From: Aphrocallistes beatrix
Lineage: Eukaryota; Porifera; Hexactinellida; Sceptrulophora; Aphrocallistidae
Length of the DNA: 64,000 nucleotides
NCBI GenBank assembly: GCA_963281255.1
Contig: OY725501.1
Coordinates: forward strand, 3,883,674 to 3,947,673
Direction: 5' to 3'
The number at the start of each line of letters is the position of its first letter. Positions within the stretch are counted from its first letter, which is position 1. A program made the translations under genes and the position numbers. Below the pieces are notes generated by a model that saw only the letters and a list, made by a program, of their open reading frames with translations, did no database searches and was not told where the DNA came from. Shown here one piece after another: positions 19,645 to 32,200 of the stretch.

Positions 19645-22600
19645 GTAAGTTTACTTGTAAAATGCTTATTATACATATATCAATAATTTTGATAAATTAT
19701 TATCTCTCGAACCCAAATCTTTAATATTAAAACCCGATTAATGTATATATATATATATATACTGTCTGAACAAAAGTATTCGTACACTCCATAATTCCCC
19801 ATACAAATAGTTATAATACTGATTTATTTAGCAAGTCAAGGTATTTAATTGGTAAGAGATACGCTTAATTTTACTTCAAATTCGAATTCTCCACATTCTA
19901 ATTACTCACTTTTTAATCTTTCAACTTGTTTACACTCCCACAAGGTTAAAATTTTTCAAACTGCGCCACCTCATACCACCAATGCTATCATATACAATGG
20001 TGATCACTCGCGACATGTTGCATATTTAACCATTATCAAAAAAGATGACTCATCACTTTGTTATGACGTCATCGTTACACATCAAAGATGTAAAAATTGA
20101 TAATTTGGTGATTTTTCGAGCGATATCGATTAACATAGTAGGACAGGCGTATTTAGAGGTGTTATCTCACTTACAATTAATCAATGTGATCCCAGGCAAG
20201 CGTAGCGCGCTTGTAATAATTATAATATACGATTTTATCAAACAATTAATAATAACATTGATAGATAAAAAGGTTGTAAAGTGGGAATTGTTTGATATCT
20301 AATTGATTTCTAGTGATCCCGTTTCAAATAAAACTAAATGGATCATTCATTACTGCTGACAATGCACCGATCAATCAAGACGCTACTCTCTATTGCATCA
20401 CAGAGAACAGGAACACTCCACAAGTGAATTGGAGCTATGTAGATCTAGATGGGAACAGATCAGTTCTTAGTAGCTCAACTAATGTCACTACAGGAGTTAG
20501 TGTTCTGACTGTAACCACTGATAATCCAGGCTACTACTCGTGTGAAGTCACTCAACAAGGAGGAATCAGTAGGATCATTGGATTGCATGATCCTTCACCA
20601 TTAGCAGGTACTACATGTATTAGCCATTAATTTTAAAATTTAACTTGTGAATCATATATTAAAAATTGTTGCAATCTCAAAATTTAGGATTTAGTGCTAC
20701 GCTACAAAATGTACTCCTAGTTAATAGAGAGTAGTCTACTGCGATCAAATTCACATAAGTTAAAATGTCTGATTTCGAATCAATCCGTTCCTATCTTGTC
20801 GATTTTCTATAAAAATCATATATATTAATAATACTGAATCTAATCAAAGCTTTCAAGTTGGAATTAGCGAACATTACTTTAATTTGTAGATAAGTGTTAT
20901 TAGTTCTACTTTGTCTCAGTCAATCATATTTTAGCATCAAAAAGCATTATTTGCATGCAAGATGATACATCTAATCATATAAATAAATAATGTTAACGAT
21001 AGATGTAGTCTCTAGCATGAAAATTCGTTTTATTTAGTAAAATGTGCATAATACTGGTTATTATTGAGGTAAAATTTATAATATATAATTAATTCATGTG
21101 CCGAGTTGCGAGGCACTAAATCATTATTGCCACACTTAATTAAATTCCTTTTAGATATAGCAGTGCCTAGAAGTGGATGTGATCTGATCACAGAGAGAGG
21201 AGTGTGTTTCAGTTATTTCACGAACGGCCCATTTAATTGGGCAATAGCTCGTAGTAGATGTGCTGTTTGGGGAGGTGACCTAGCTACTATCACCAATAGC
21301 AATGAAGATGCATTGTTAGATTCAATAGTGAGTGTACCTCCACATCCCATTTGGATTGGATATAATGATATTGAAACAGAAGGGGAATTCAGATGGGTTG
21401 ATGGAACTAATAGTAATTATACTAATTGGGGATCTGGTCAGCTCAACCCTAGTCCTAGTGATGATTGTGTAGAGAAATATCCACACGACTTCCTTAAATG
21501 GCATGATGACTATTGTTTTCATTTGAGAAATTACTTTTGCAGTACTAAAGTAAGTTTAAAATGCATATTATACATATATCAATAATTTTGATAAATTATT
21601 ATCTCTTGAACACAAATAATAATGTACGTTTATATTTAACAATTAAGGATAATCTTGATTGATAAAAATGGTTGTAAAAGTGAGAATTGTTTGATGTTTG
21701 ATTGATTTCTAGTGATTCCGTTTCAAATAAGAATAAATGAATCATTCATTACTGCTAACAATGCAAGCATCTATCAAGACGCTACTCTCTATTGCATCAC
21801 AGAGAACAGGAACACTCCACAAGTGAATTGGAGCTATGTAGATCTAGTTGGGAACAGATCAGTTCTTAGTAGTGCAACTGATGTCACTACAGGAGTTAGT
21901 GTTCTGACTGTAACCACTGATAATCCAGGCTACTACTCGTGTGAGGTTGCTAGAACAGGATTTTATGAAATATACACTGCTGGAGTATTTGATCTCACAA
22001 ATTACACAGGTAAGTGTTGGACATTAGTTCGTCTGAGTTCTGTAATACTAATCATGCCATTATGAATAGTCTGAAAGGTGCGTGCTTCCTTCTGCTTGTT
22101 CTTAGAAAATCTATTGGCGCAAATTGCATCAAAAATGAATGGTGTATTAGTATTTATATGACAAAGATAATTTTCCTACTTTTTCTCGTATTAACAGCTC
22201 TAGTGTATAAAATCTAAGTATTTTTTCAAAGTGATGTTCTATAAAATATGCGAAATTGTTGAATCAATATTGGAAGAGCATTTGATCGTGTGCATAGTCT
22301 GATAGCGCATGCAAAGCTAGTGCACATATCTCTATTGGTAAAATTCAATTCAAAACCATTTAGTTTTTGTGCCTGATTTCAATTTGATCGATCGTGACTA
22401 CACAATTGGAATAGACATAGAAGAAGTGTTTCTATTCTGCGACAGTTCCAACAGTTCCATCTCATTAACTGACATAAAGTGGAGAGTGACAGGAAATAAT
22501 AGAACATTCCCAAACCCACTAATCCCACACAACAATATGTTGTTACAGAGTGGTACCAGCTATAACATTCAGTGTCTCGATATCAGAACTAACACCATCG

Positions 22601-24417
22601 TACTCAGTGCTCAATACACTGTGCAAGGTAAGCCATTCGTATTAATTACAGTCGCAAAGTCTCTTTTACTAAGAATTACGATAGATTTAGCAATGAATTA
22701 TAATAAATTCTAATTCTTCTCCTTTTAATTCTCCTCTCAGGTCCTCCATTAATTTTATTGAATGATGGTTCTATCCAATCATTTTCGCTCCTACCTCCTA
22801 ACATGAACTCAGCCTCCGTCACTGTACTGACACAGAATGTAGTTCTGAGTACTAATCTAGCTGGGAGATGGCAGAGACCTGATAACAGCTCTGTAGCATC
22901 CAACACTCTTACCTTCTCAACTTTCTATGTCACTCAGGGGGTACAAGTTCTATTTTGACAATTGGGATGGACAAGAAACGCTAGCTATTCAGATTGTGAT
23001 TACTTCAAAAGGTTATTTACTTTAATAACTATTTTTGATAAACTCATTTTAAGATCTAACCATAGCCTACTGTAATACCCTGATTTAATTTTGTTTCTAG
23101 TCAATAGTCCATTCGGGATCAAATCAGATTCCGAATATATTACACTTCAAAACAATCAAATTATATCTGAAGACACAACTCTATACTGCATCACAGAGAT
23201 CAGCAATCCTTGGAGTTATGTAGATCTAGCTGGAGATAAGACAGTTTTCAATACTACAGTTGATGTCATTACAGGAATCAGCACTCTATCAGTAACCAAT
23301 GACAATCCAGGACTTTATTCATGTCAGATCGATGATCAGATGTATACTATAGTATTTCTTGATCTAGATAATTATCTTGGTGAGTAAAACCTTTAGTCCA
23401 GGTTGCAACTACAAGTATCTCATAACCAGAAAGTATAGAATTGTATTAACCAATCAAATCCCAAGGATTTAATATTATAAATAAAGGAATGACATATTAA
23501 AAATAAACCCCTGAGATCTGGGAACGCAGTTAAATCTATTTATCTCAAAATATGCTCAGATTCCTCAAATTTGGACGAAATAAATTCAATTATTTTCAAA
23601 AATGTGCTCTATCAAATCATGATGGGAAGACGGAGAAGAGAAATTGGAATATTCATGTAATATAATATTTCACATAGTTTATTTTTCTTTAGGCATATTT
23701 GATCAGAGAATTACCAGCATAAAGACAGAGACATCTAGTCCTACTTCAATACTCGTCAGCTGGATTCTGCTCTATAATCAAACAGCAAACTCCAACGAGA
23801 CATTCTCAGTGTACTACAGTACTGCTGGAGGAGCAGAAGTATTGGCTGGGATCACAAGTTCTTTAAAGTTTAACATCACTAAACTTCTATCAAATGTAGA
23901 ATATAGAATCAGAATAGAAGTTAATGTTATGTTTTTACTGAAGCAAACATTTTCTCTTCAAACCTTTCATCTAATCTCAATACCTAAAGATCCATCTCCA
24001 ATGACAACTGAGGTAACTTCCACTTCAAGCACCTTAAATCCAATGATAACTGAGGTAACTTCCACTTCAAGCACCTTAACTCCAATGACAACTGAGGTAA
24101 CTTCCACTTCAAGCACCTTAACTCCAATGACAACTGAAACCATTTCTACTTCAACCAAGCTACATATATCCTCAAACTTCCAGTTTACTCCTGAAATAAG
24201 CTACACAGTGGGAGTTGTATCGATAGTATACATCCTCCTCTTCGCTCTATTCGTCATTTTCGCTTCCATCGTATTTTGCTGCTGTAAAATGACTAAGAAG
24301 CGAGGAGATAAACGCAAGAATGAGAATAACCTGCAGGCCATGCAAGCACATGTTAACCCTGTAAATCCTGATAATTCCCTATATGCATCTATTGAAAATG
24401 ACAAAATCCATTCTTGA
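19249..24417 (+). CDS. Gene B: lectin/Ig/FN3 single-pass receptor with ITIM-like tail
   Basis: A predicted type I membrane receptor. Usable exons are CTLD 19249-19644, Ig 20314-20607, Ig 21713-22009, Ig 22364-22627, Ig 23101-23379 and FN3-TM-tail 23693-24417. All are joined in phase 1. Two further exons (CTLD 21155-21549 and type c Ig 22741-23011) carry frame-breaking deletions; leaving them out gives a continuous 750-codon frame. No signal-peptide exon was found between gene A and 19249, so the 5' end is unresolved and the first CTLD may not be the true start. The tail carries SLYASI, which fits the ITIM consensus. Either a living gene that skips damaged cassettes or a recent pseudogene. Confidence 0.65.
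19718..20215 (+). repeat. Dispersed repeat R1 copy in gene B intron
   Basis: Begins atctttaatattaaaaccc and a TA microsatellite, and ends gcgcgcttgtaat. It contains a TGACGTCA palindrome at 20064-20071. The middle part differs from the 18031 copy. Confidence 0.65.
20314..20607 (+). CDS. Gene B Ig exon, lectin-linked a type
   Basis: Ig domain starting VIPFQIKLNGSFI, with TLYCITENRNTPQ, VNWSYVD and DNPGYYSCEV. 98 codons, phase 1-1. This subtype follows lectin exons in genes B, C and D. Confidence 0.82.
21155..21549 (+). pseudogene. Gene B C-type lectin exon 2, frame lost at donor
   Basis: A full CTLD by domain content (SGCDLITERGVCFSYF to NYFCSTK), but the last exon base is missing. The sister exon ends aaag before gtaagt; this one reads aaa then gtaagt. 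Splicing here would shift the next Ig exon into an immediate TGA. Confidence 0.7.
21713..22009 (+). CDS. Gene B chimeric Ig exon
   Basis: The first two thirds match the lectin-linked subtype (VIPFQIRINESFI, ENRNTPQVNWSYVD). The last third (CEVARTGFYEIYTAGVFDLTNYT) and the following intron match gene A a1 exons. 99 codons, phase 1-1, intact. Confidence 0.82.
22364..22627 (+). CDS. Gene B Ig exon, type b1
   Basis: b1 Ig domain (FVPDFNLIDRDYTIG) with FCDSS, IKWRV and NIQC. 88 codons, phase 1-1. Its upstream intron is the gene A a-b intron type. Confidence 0.82.
22741..23011 (+). pseudogene. Gene B type c Ig exon with 5-bp deletion
   Basis: Matches the type c cassette until 22937. There five bases of the GGAGGAGTG codons are lost, and TGA follows six codons later. 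The border bases remain. The length of 271 nt is not divisible by three. Confidence 0.8.
23101..23379 (+). CDS. Gene B Ig exon, type a
   Basis: Type a Ig domain (NSPFGIKSDSEYI, TLYCITEISNPWSYVD, DNPGLYSCQ). 93 codons, phase 1-1, donor gtgagt. Confidence 0.82.
23693..24417 (+). CDS. Gene B FN3, stalk, TM and cytoplasmic tail
   Basis: Starts with an FN3-like domain (SSPTSILVSWILLY to NVEYRIRIEV). A Ser/Thr stalk made of three 42-bp repeats follows, then a TM helix (VGVVSIVYILLFALFVIFAS), Cys residues and a basic tail. SLYASI near the end fits (S/I/V/L)xYxx(I/V/L). Stop TGA at 24415-24417. Confidence 0.83.
23998..24123 (+). repeat. 42-bp tandem repeat encoding the mucin-like stalk
   Basis: Three tandem 42-bp units, each encoding 14 residues (PMTTEVTSTSSTLT), in the coding frame. 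A partial fourth follows. Likely an O-glycosylated spacer whose length can vary. Confidence 0.9.
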
Positions 24418-25567
24418 TTAATCCTGTATACGATCTGAAAATGGAGGAGGCATCCATTAATCCTAATTAGCCCTACTTACTACTTGGAGATGAAAGCTGC
24501 GCCCAAGGAGAGCTTAGTTGAGACGCAAGTTTCTTGTGTTGCAAGTAAGAGCCCGTTTTACAACAACATTAGCTAGAATAACTGTATAGGTTCATTACTA
24601 GGTTACTACTGTGTGTTTTTGCGTTCAGAAGATATGACTTAAAATATGTACTCATCATCTCTGAATGAAATGTGTAAACTTGTCTGTTAATGATTACTTT
24701 ATTCTGTTTTTTTAAGCGCAATTTCTGAATCTTCTGTATTCCATATATGATTGTTGATAAACATGATTTATTAAATGCAGCTCTTACTCCCAGACATGCT
24801 CTATGCTACAAGTGCTACATATTGGAGCAGGTTGTGGTGACTACTGTAACTCTTTGTGTTTGGGGTTTGTAGATTATTAAAGTTTGCAATATTTAACGGG
24901 GTTACTGTTGGCTATGTGATTTGAACTGATAATGAAGTAATAGAAGTTGAGTATGACGATAAACCACAAATAAAATGTAAAATCTAATTATGTGATTTAA
25001 TTAGTAATGTTTTATCCTTCAATAACCAAACTATCAATAGTAAGTCGTTTTAAAGCTGACACTGATGATGTTTCATTATACTACCCCCTACTTCCCAACT
25101 TTCTTATTACTTCTGGTTTCTTCAGGTTGTTTTAGGTGTAGGTTCATGTTTTGTCATGAATTTTTTCTGTAATCGAGATGGCTGATACTTAACTGTGTCA
25201 ATGTTTTCATTGCAGTCTTGACATATAGCACAATGGATTATCTTGGAGTTAAAAAACATTATGTACTTTTTCCGCTTCCCGGAGTGGTCCGTCTTATCTG
25301 AGTTCTACTGTATAATAACCTGACCAGTTTTGGAGGGGTCGACTCTTTGTGTCCGCAGGAGGCACTCTTTGGGAGCCTAGGCTCACATGGATCAATTATA
25401 ATGTGGTAGATAACATTTCTAAATAGGTCTGTCTTGCTGTTATAGTCGATAATAGTCGATAACGACATTTTCGTCTGAGCTCAGAACTTAATGGAGCCAT
25501 AGTCAAAATACTCCCACATGGCAAAATTAAGCTTTCTGTTTTCTTCAAATCAATTCGTTATATATAT

Positions 25568-25608
<41 letters not shown>

Positions 25609-26185
25609 CATACAGATCCGAAGATATAATATTCGAAATCTACATCACTAAAAACATCATGTCACCCGTTGGAAGCTAATCTCTAGCATTATTTTCAAAA
25701 TTCATCAAATGGTGTGAAAATATGTATAGAAAGGTGTGAAAATTGTTTTCTATTTTTTGGTGTCAAAATTTCGCTTAGATCTTAGAACTTAATCGTACTT
25801 AATCGTAGTCATATCATTTGACGCCTACAGTGGCTACATGCCAATTTTCACATCTCTATGACTTCCCAATTCTTCAATCAATTCGGACAAACACAAAAAT
25901 AATTCTAACATTTTAATATATAAGATATACGTATATACAAACATTAATTGAGTTTTAATAGTAAGGATATCCCACACTTTTAAGGGTTCCCCGCCCAAAA
26001 TGACTGAGTAAGCAACCTTGGGATAAATTTGTTTTGATATTTGCCATAGAAAATTGAAAGTCAATATACATAATAACAAACCAATATACTAACTTTGAGT
26101 AAGACAAACAAGTTGCAACATTAATTACAATACTACTACTGCAATAAGGATTTATCACGTTTCTATATTCAGAGAAGATACTAAA
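24418..26185. other. Intergenic region between genes B and C
   Basis: No convincing gene. It contains the 3' flank of gene B, a TA microsatellite (about 25558-25603), two inverted R1-like segments, and one possible transposon end near 25275-25310 (ggagtggtccgtcttatctg) with no partner seen. Confidence 0.55.
25480..25975 (-). repeat. Inverted R1-like segments
   Basis: 25480-25600 is the reverse complement of about 18080-18195. 25790-25975 is a more diverged reverse copy that ends with the complement of the R1 start (attgagttttaatagtaagg). Confidence 0.55.
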
Positions 26186-26243
26186 ATGAATCAGATACTG
26201 ATTATGATAATACTTTCTTTGGTTCTCAAAGCGTTCGCTCAAG
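26186..26243 (+). CDS. Gene C signal peptide exon
   Basis: ATG followed by MNQILIMIILSLVLKAFAQ, a typical hydrophobic signal peptide. It ends in phase 1 before gtaagc. Same layout as the first exons of D and E. Confidence 0.85.
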
Positions 26244-29200
26244 GTAAGCGATAATTTGTTTTGACTTTACCCTAAAAACATCACACCGATTTCATATGAC
26301 CAACCTATGCCAGCGGATGTATTTAATACTAAGATCTAAAAATATATGCAAATTTCTGCGCGCTTAGTACTATTTTGATTTAGATTCACTGTCTGTAGCT
26401 GTCTGTAGCTGAAAACCGGATTTTTATACATTCCACATGTCTAATGTAGTATTTCAACAATATTATTTTTCTGCACTATTCATAGCTCCAAGTAGTGGAT
26501 GTGACCTAATTACGAGTGATGGGAAGTGCTTCAGCTACTTTGCTAGTCCACTAATACTTTGGCTCGATGCTAGAGCTAATTGCCAGACGTGGGGAGGAGA
26601 TCTGGCAAGCATCGCTTCAGGAGCTGAAGTTGTAGCATTGCGTTTTGCTGGAGGTCCTTTTCCAACTGATTATTGTCACATTGGTCTGAATGACATTGAA
26701 ACAGAAGGGACTTATGTGTGGAGTGATGGAAGCAACAGTTCCTACAGAAACTGGATTAATTACCGCTTGGATCGCGATTGTGTAACCAGTAATATACACA
26801 ATTACTACTGGTATGATCATATTTGCTCGGATTTGAACATTCAATGTTATTACTGTGGCAATCTTACTGGTGAGTTACTACACACGCGTTTTATTTATTG
26901 AAATAATACTTGTATTCCCTTTTGCTGGTGTTCGAATGTGCTGTGTTGAAATAGAGATTAGAATGAGGATCTTGTAACATTGTATCGTTAAGACAATGCA
27001 GCTACTATTTAGAGTATGAATTGCATTGATTCATTGTTTCTGAAACCTCAAAACTTATAAAACTATCTGTGGTTGCAAGATTTGGCATATTAAATATTTC
27101 TGATCTGTGTTCGAGTGGAAATTGGAAAAAATCACTTCTGGCTAAAATAAATGTATGATTAGCAGCAGATAAGCGCGTCCTGACTTTATGGTTATTCTAA
27201 TTCCAGACTAACGAACACATATTCGTTCAGTGCAGTTCCTATTATTCGTCCAGGATCATTCGAAAGAAATATATAAAAAACAAAAAACTCTGAACGAGAC
27301 CAAAATACAAGTTAGACAAAAGCATCCTTGAAAACATTCAAAAGCCCAACAAAGTCCAACTTTCGGTAGACAAATTTTGACCCCCAATGTCCGAAACTCC
27401 ATTTCTTGATACAATTCTCTTTGAAATTGTTTAGAATTGGTAGTATTAACTAATTAGAGATATTCTATTCTAATCAATGTCAAGTAGGACTGTATATATG
27501 CATAGAAAAAAAATTCCAACTCGGACGATCCATTCAAAGTTATAACCAAATGATCACACAGTACGGACAAAATTTCCCCATTTAGCGATCCGTTGAAATA
27601 CCATAACTTTAAAACTATAACTGTTAGAGCATTGTTTTGTGATAAGATATCATATAGAATACCTCCATACTTAGCAATCTAAATGTTTCCTATATTCCAG
27701 TCAAGGTATCAGGTAGTTACATTTTTGTAATTTTCAATCAGATTTGTTTTCCAAATAGTAACTCTGTTCGGGAGGATCGAATCAGGATTTGAGAGTCTGA
27801 TAAGCCATGAACACCTGTTCCAAGACACAACTCTGTTCTGCATTACAGAGAACAAGAACACTCCAAGCGTCGTGTGGGAGTATGTGGATCTAGCTGGAGT
27901 TAGAACAAACATGACTGTGAATAGCTCACTCAATGTGGACAGAGGAGTGAGTACACTGCGAGTGTACACTGATAGGCCCGGTAACTACTCTTGTTCTGTT
28001 AGTCGAGACAATGGAGCTGTTAGCAGAGAATATGTTGCTGTCATGGTAGTGGTATATGGTAAGTGAGTCTTCAATCAATATTTTCTTAAATTCTATTTAT
28101 GTTGAGCGATTCAACCTAGAAGATCAAAACTGTCGCGCGACGATGAATGTTTCATCTATGAAATGCTTCTAGTCCTCCTCCTAGTCTAAGAGATACGTTA
28201 TGTCATGATCGGTGAACGTCCATCTGCTCGCTTCTGAAAATTTATTTGGTCAGATTGCGTCAAATTTAGACCATATTTCTTTATGTTAGTTGAAATTTAA
28301 GCTTGGATGTAATCTTGGCAAATCTTCTCACTTTTCTCAAAAGTATTACGTATATTAGCCAAACATTTGGGTTTGATTTTATTGGCTAATGTAGATTATA
28401 CCTAACACAGTGAATATCTTCTCTATTAATACTCATTGGTTTTTATTTATCACAACATATAACGCACTTTAATTGCTGTTAGGTTCTAGAAATATGTTCC
28501 AAAAATTCACAAGCGCTTGTGATAAACAGCTAAATGAAGAGTAGCGCTTGTTTAGAACTTTTGATACCTCAATGTTTCAAATGATTTTATCAAATACATT
28601 CCGCAGCTGATCCTGTAATAACACTGAACAATGGAACTCCCCAATCATTTTCTCTCCTACCTCCCAACATGAACTCAGCTTCTGTCACTGTTCTGACACA
28701 GAATGTAGTTCTGAGTACTAATCTAGCTGGGAGATGGCAGAGACCTGATAACAGCTCTGTAGCATCCAACACTCTTACTTTCTCAACTTTCTATGTCACT
28801 CAGGGAGGAGTGTACAAGTTCTATGTTGACAATTCAGATGGACAACAGACACTAGCTATTCAAATCAATATATCAGTTATAGGTACTTATAGATTGTAGA
28901 ATATTCTTAATTTAAGTAGCACTTTTGAAGACTATTTTTTTTACTGAATCCCTTTCTTAGTTGATCACTTTTTTGGAAAACTTGATTCTTCAACCTACCA
29001 AGAACTGCCTGACGATTCAATTCTTGCTCAAGATACAACCCTGTATTGCATTGCTCATGAGGTGAGCATTTCTAACTTGCTTTGGAGCTACATAGATATA
29101 GATGGAAACACGTCAAGTCTGAATGTTCTAATCAATTCCACCACAGGACTGAGTTCTCTTCCTATAACCACAAATAATCTTGGCTATTATTCCTGTGCAC

Positions 29201-32200
29201 TCCCGCATCACACTTATACTGCTGGATTACTCCATCTCACAAACTATACAGGTTTTGCAATCTAAAATATTTGAATTTTCTTCAATAACATCTCTAACAC
29301 TATTTTAATCTAAAATCGATCTGCTTATTATTTAATAATTTTAATTGCTTGCACCCTTGTTGTTTTTCAATCAATGAATATTAAAGTAATATTATATCTC
29401 TGTATTTAGTATTAAATCAACTCAGCAATCTAAGCGAGTATACATACACAGTTGGGATAGATGATGCTGATAGAACTTTATTCTGTCAGAGCTCTGATGA
29501 CGCTATCTCACTGACAAGCATAAAGTGGAGAAGAGTACCAGATAACGAGATTTACCCAAATCCACTTAGCGTTCTTAGCCATGATAGTCTACTTGACACT
29601 GGCAACAATCACATGCAATGTATAGACATTGAAAACAATAATTCTATTCTCAGTTTGGGACTAATATTTCAAGGTAAGTGTTAGTGACAATAAATTCTAT
29701 ATTCTTAGAAAGTCTAATGGTGTTAATGGTTTACGAAACTTTTGGTATCATAAAGGTCCACCCTTAATTTCATTGAACCACGGATCTATCCAATCATTTT
29801 CTCTGCTACCTCCTAACATGAACTCAGCTTCTGTCACTGTTCTGGCACATAATGTGGTTCTGAGTACTAATCTAGCTGGGAGATGGCAGAGACCTGATAA
29901 CAGCTCTGTAGCATCCAACACTCTTACCTTCTCAACTTTCTATGTCACTCAGAGAGGAGTGTACAAGTTCTATGTTGACAATTGGGATGGACAACAAACA
30001 CTAGCTATTCAGTTGAATATCATTGTCATCGGTAAGTATCTAAGATGTATATTATTATCTCTAACAGTTGTCAGTCTTCAAATTGTTGATTTTTCAATTA
30101 GTTGATCATCCTTTTGGGAGATTTAATGGAATAAACTACACAATACTTCCAACCAATCACATTCTCGCTCAGAACACAACTCTATACTGCATCACAGAGA
30201 ACAGCACTCCTTGGAGTTATGTAGATCTAGCTGGAAACAGAACAGTTCTTAACACTACAGTTAATGGAGTCACTGGGATCAGTACTCTAACTGTTACCAC
30301 TGATAATCCAGGCTACTACTCTTGTCTAGTTGTTGAAGGAGGAGTCAATGAAACATATATCACTGGAGTGTTTGAATTTACTATTCACTACACAGGTAAG
30401 CTACAGTAGTTAACCCCTTCATAGAATTTAATGATATAATCCTAAATTTTAACTAATAGTATTCAAATAATTTTATATATTATCTCAGTCAGGTCATTAG
30501 TTTAGGAGAGCTAATTAGTGATTATCTCACGAGGATATTCATTACCATGTTTAATAAAGTATTTTCTGTTTAGTTTTCAATACTAGCGACAAAAGAATAC
30601 ATCGCACCTACACCATTACAATAGACAGAGAGGAAATGTTTCTATTCTGCAACAGTTCCAACAGTTCCATCTCATTAACTGAAATAAAGTGGAGAGTAAC
30701 AGGAAATAATAGAACATTCCCAAACCCACTAATCCCACACAGCAATATGTTGTTACAGAGTGGTACCAGCTATAACATTCAGTGTGTCGATATCAAAACT
30801 AACTCCATCATACTCAATACTCAGTATACTGTGCAAGGTAAATTACACATTATCTTCAAATGCACTATTTGGTATCAGTTATAGTAATAGAAATATTGAG
30901 GTGTTGGATGCTTTAATATTATTTCAACCCATCTCTAGTCTTTCATATGATTTTGCCAGTTGAGTGAATACAAACACTATAACCTATGTAAATACACTTA
31001 CAGGCCCTCCTATGGTGACACTGAACAACAGATCTAACCAATCATTTTCTCTCCTACCTCCTAACATGAACTCAGCTTACGTCACTGTTCTGACACAGAA
31101 TGTAGTTCTGAGTACTAATCTAGCTGGGAGATGGCAGAGACCTGATAGCAGCTCTGTAGAATCCAACACTCTTTCTTTCTCAACTTTCTATGTCACTCAG
31201 AGAGGAGTGTACAAGTTCTATGTTGACAATTGGGATGGACAACAGACACTAGCTATTCAGTTGAATATCATTGTCATTGGTAAGTATCTAAGATACAAAT
31301 TGTTGATTTCAATTAGTGGATCATCCTTATGTAAGATCTAAATTCAATGGTTTACGAGTTATTAGATAATTCATCATTTTGTCCACATTTGGTAATTTGT
31401 CAACCATTGATTTTAAACATAGAACATTCCATAAAATTTTTTTCGCATCAACCAATTAACAGCACAGTTCTATCAGAAAACTTCATATTAAACGCACTTA
31501 GAAGTGTCTATTAAATGCCCTCTGTAAATCACTAAAATAACTTTTGCAGTGCTAGAGGTAAATTTTAAATTGCATACTATACATATATCAATATTATACT
31601 AGATAAAACTATATCTCTTGAAGTGTATAACCAGAATAATAATATTTTTATTTTACAATTAATCTTAATTGATAAAAATGGTTATAAAAGCGGGAAATTT
31701 TTGATGTTTGATTGATTTCTAGTGATTCCGTTTCAAGTAAAAATAAATGAATCATTCATTACTGCTAACAATGCAAGCATCTATCAAGACGCTACTCTCT
31801 GTTGCATCGCAGAGAACAGGAACACTCCACAAGTGAAATGGAGCTATGTAGATCTAGATGGGAACAGATCAGTTCTTACTACCTCAACTAATGTCACTAC
31901 AGGAGTTAGTGTTCTGACTGTAACCACTGATAATCCAGGATACTACTCGTGTGAAGTTACTCAAGATAATGGCGTCAGTAGGATATATGGTGTCTGGTTA
32001 CAAGATCCTTCACTGTTAACAGGTACTGTATCATTAAAATACTCATCCTGTTCTAGGATTGTAGCATCATACCCTCCCTTGAATTCTGAGACTTTAAAAA
32101 TATAATCTTTATCAATTAACTAATACGTACGAGTAATTCCCTAATTTCCAAAGTTTGGCATCCCTGTCAATATAATTGATGGTAGATGTAAAGGTTCATA

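Noticed and set aside
24201-24404. Minus-strand ORF opposite the gene B TM exon.
   Set aside because: Shadow frame; no homologous frame is kept in the related E exons.
25275-25310. Transposon end near ggagtggtccgtcttatctg.
   Set aside because: No matching second end or target duplication was found nearby.
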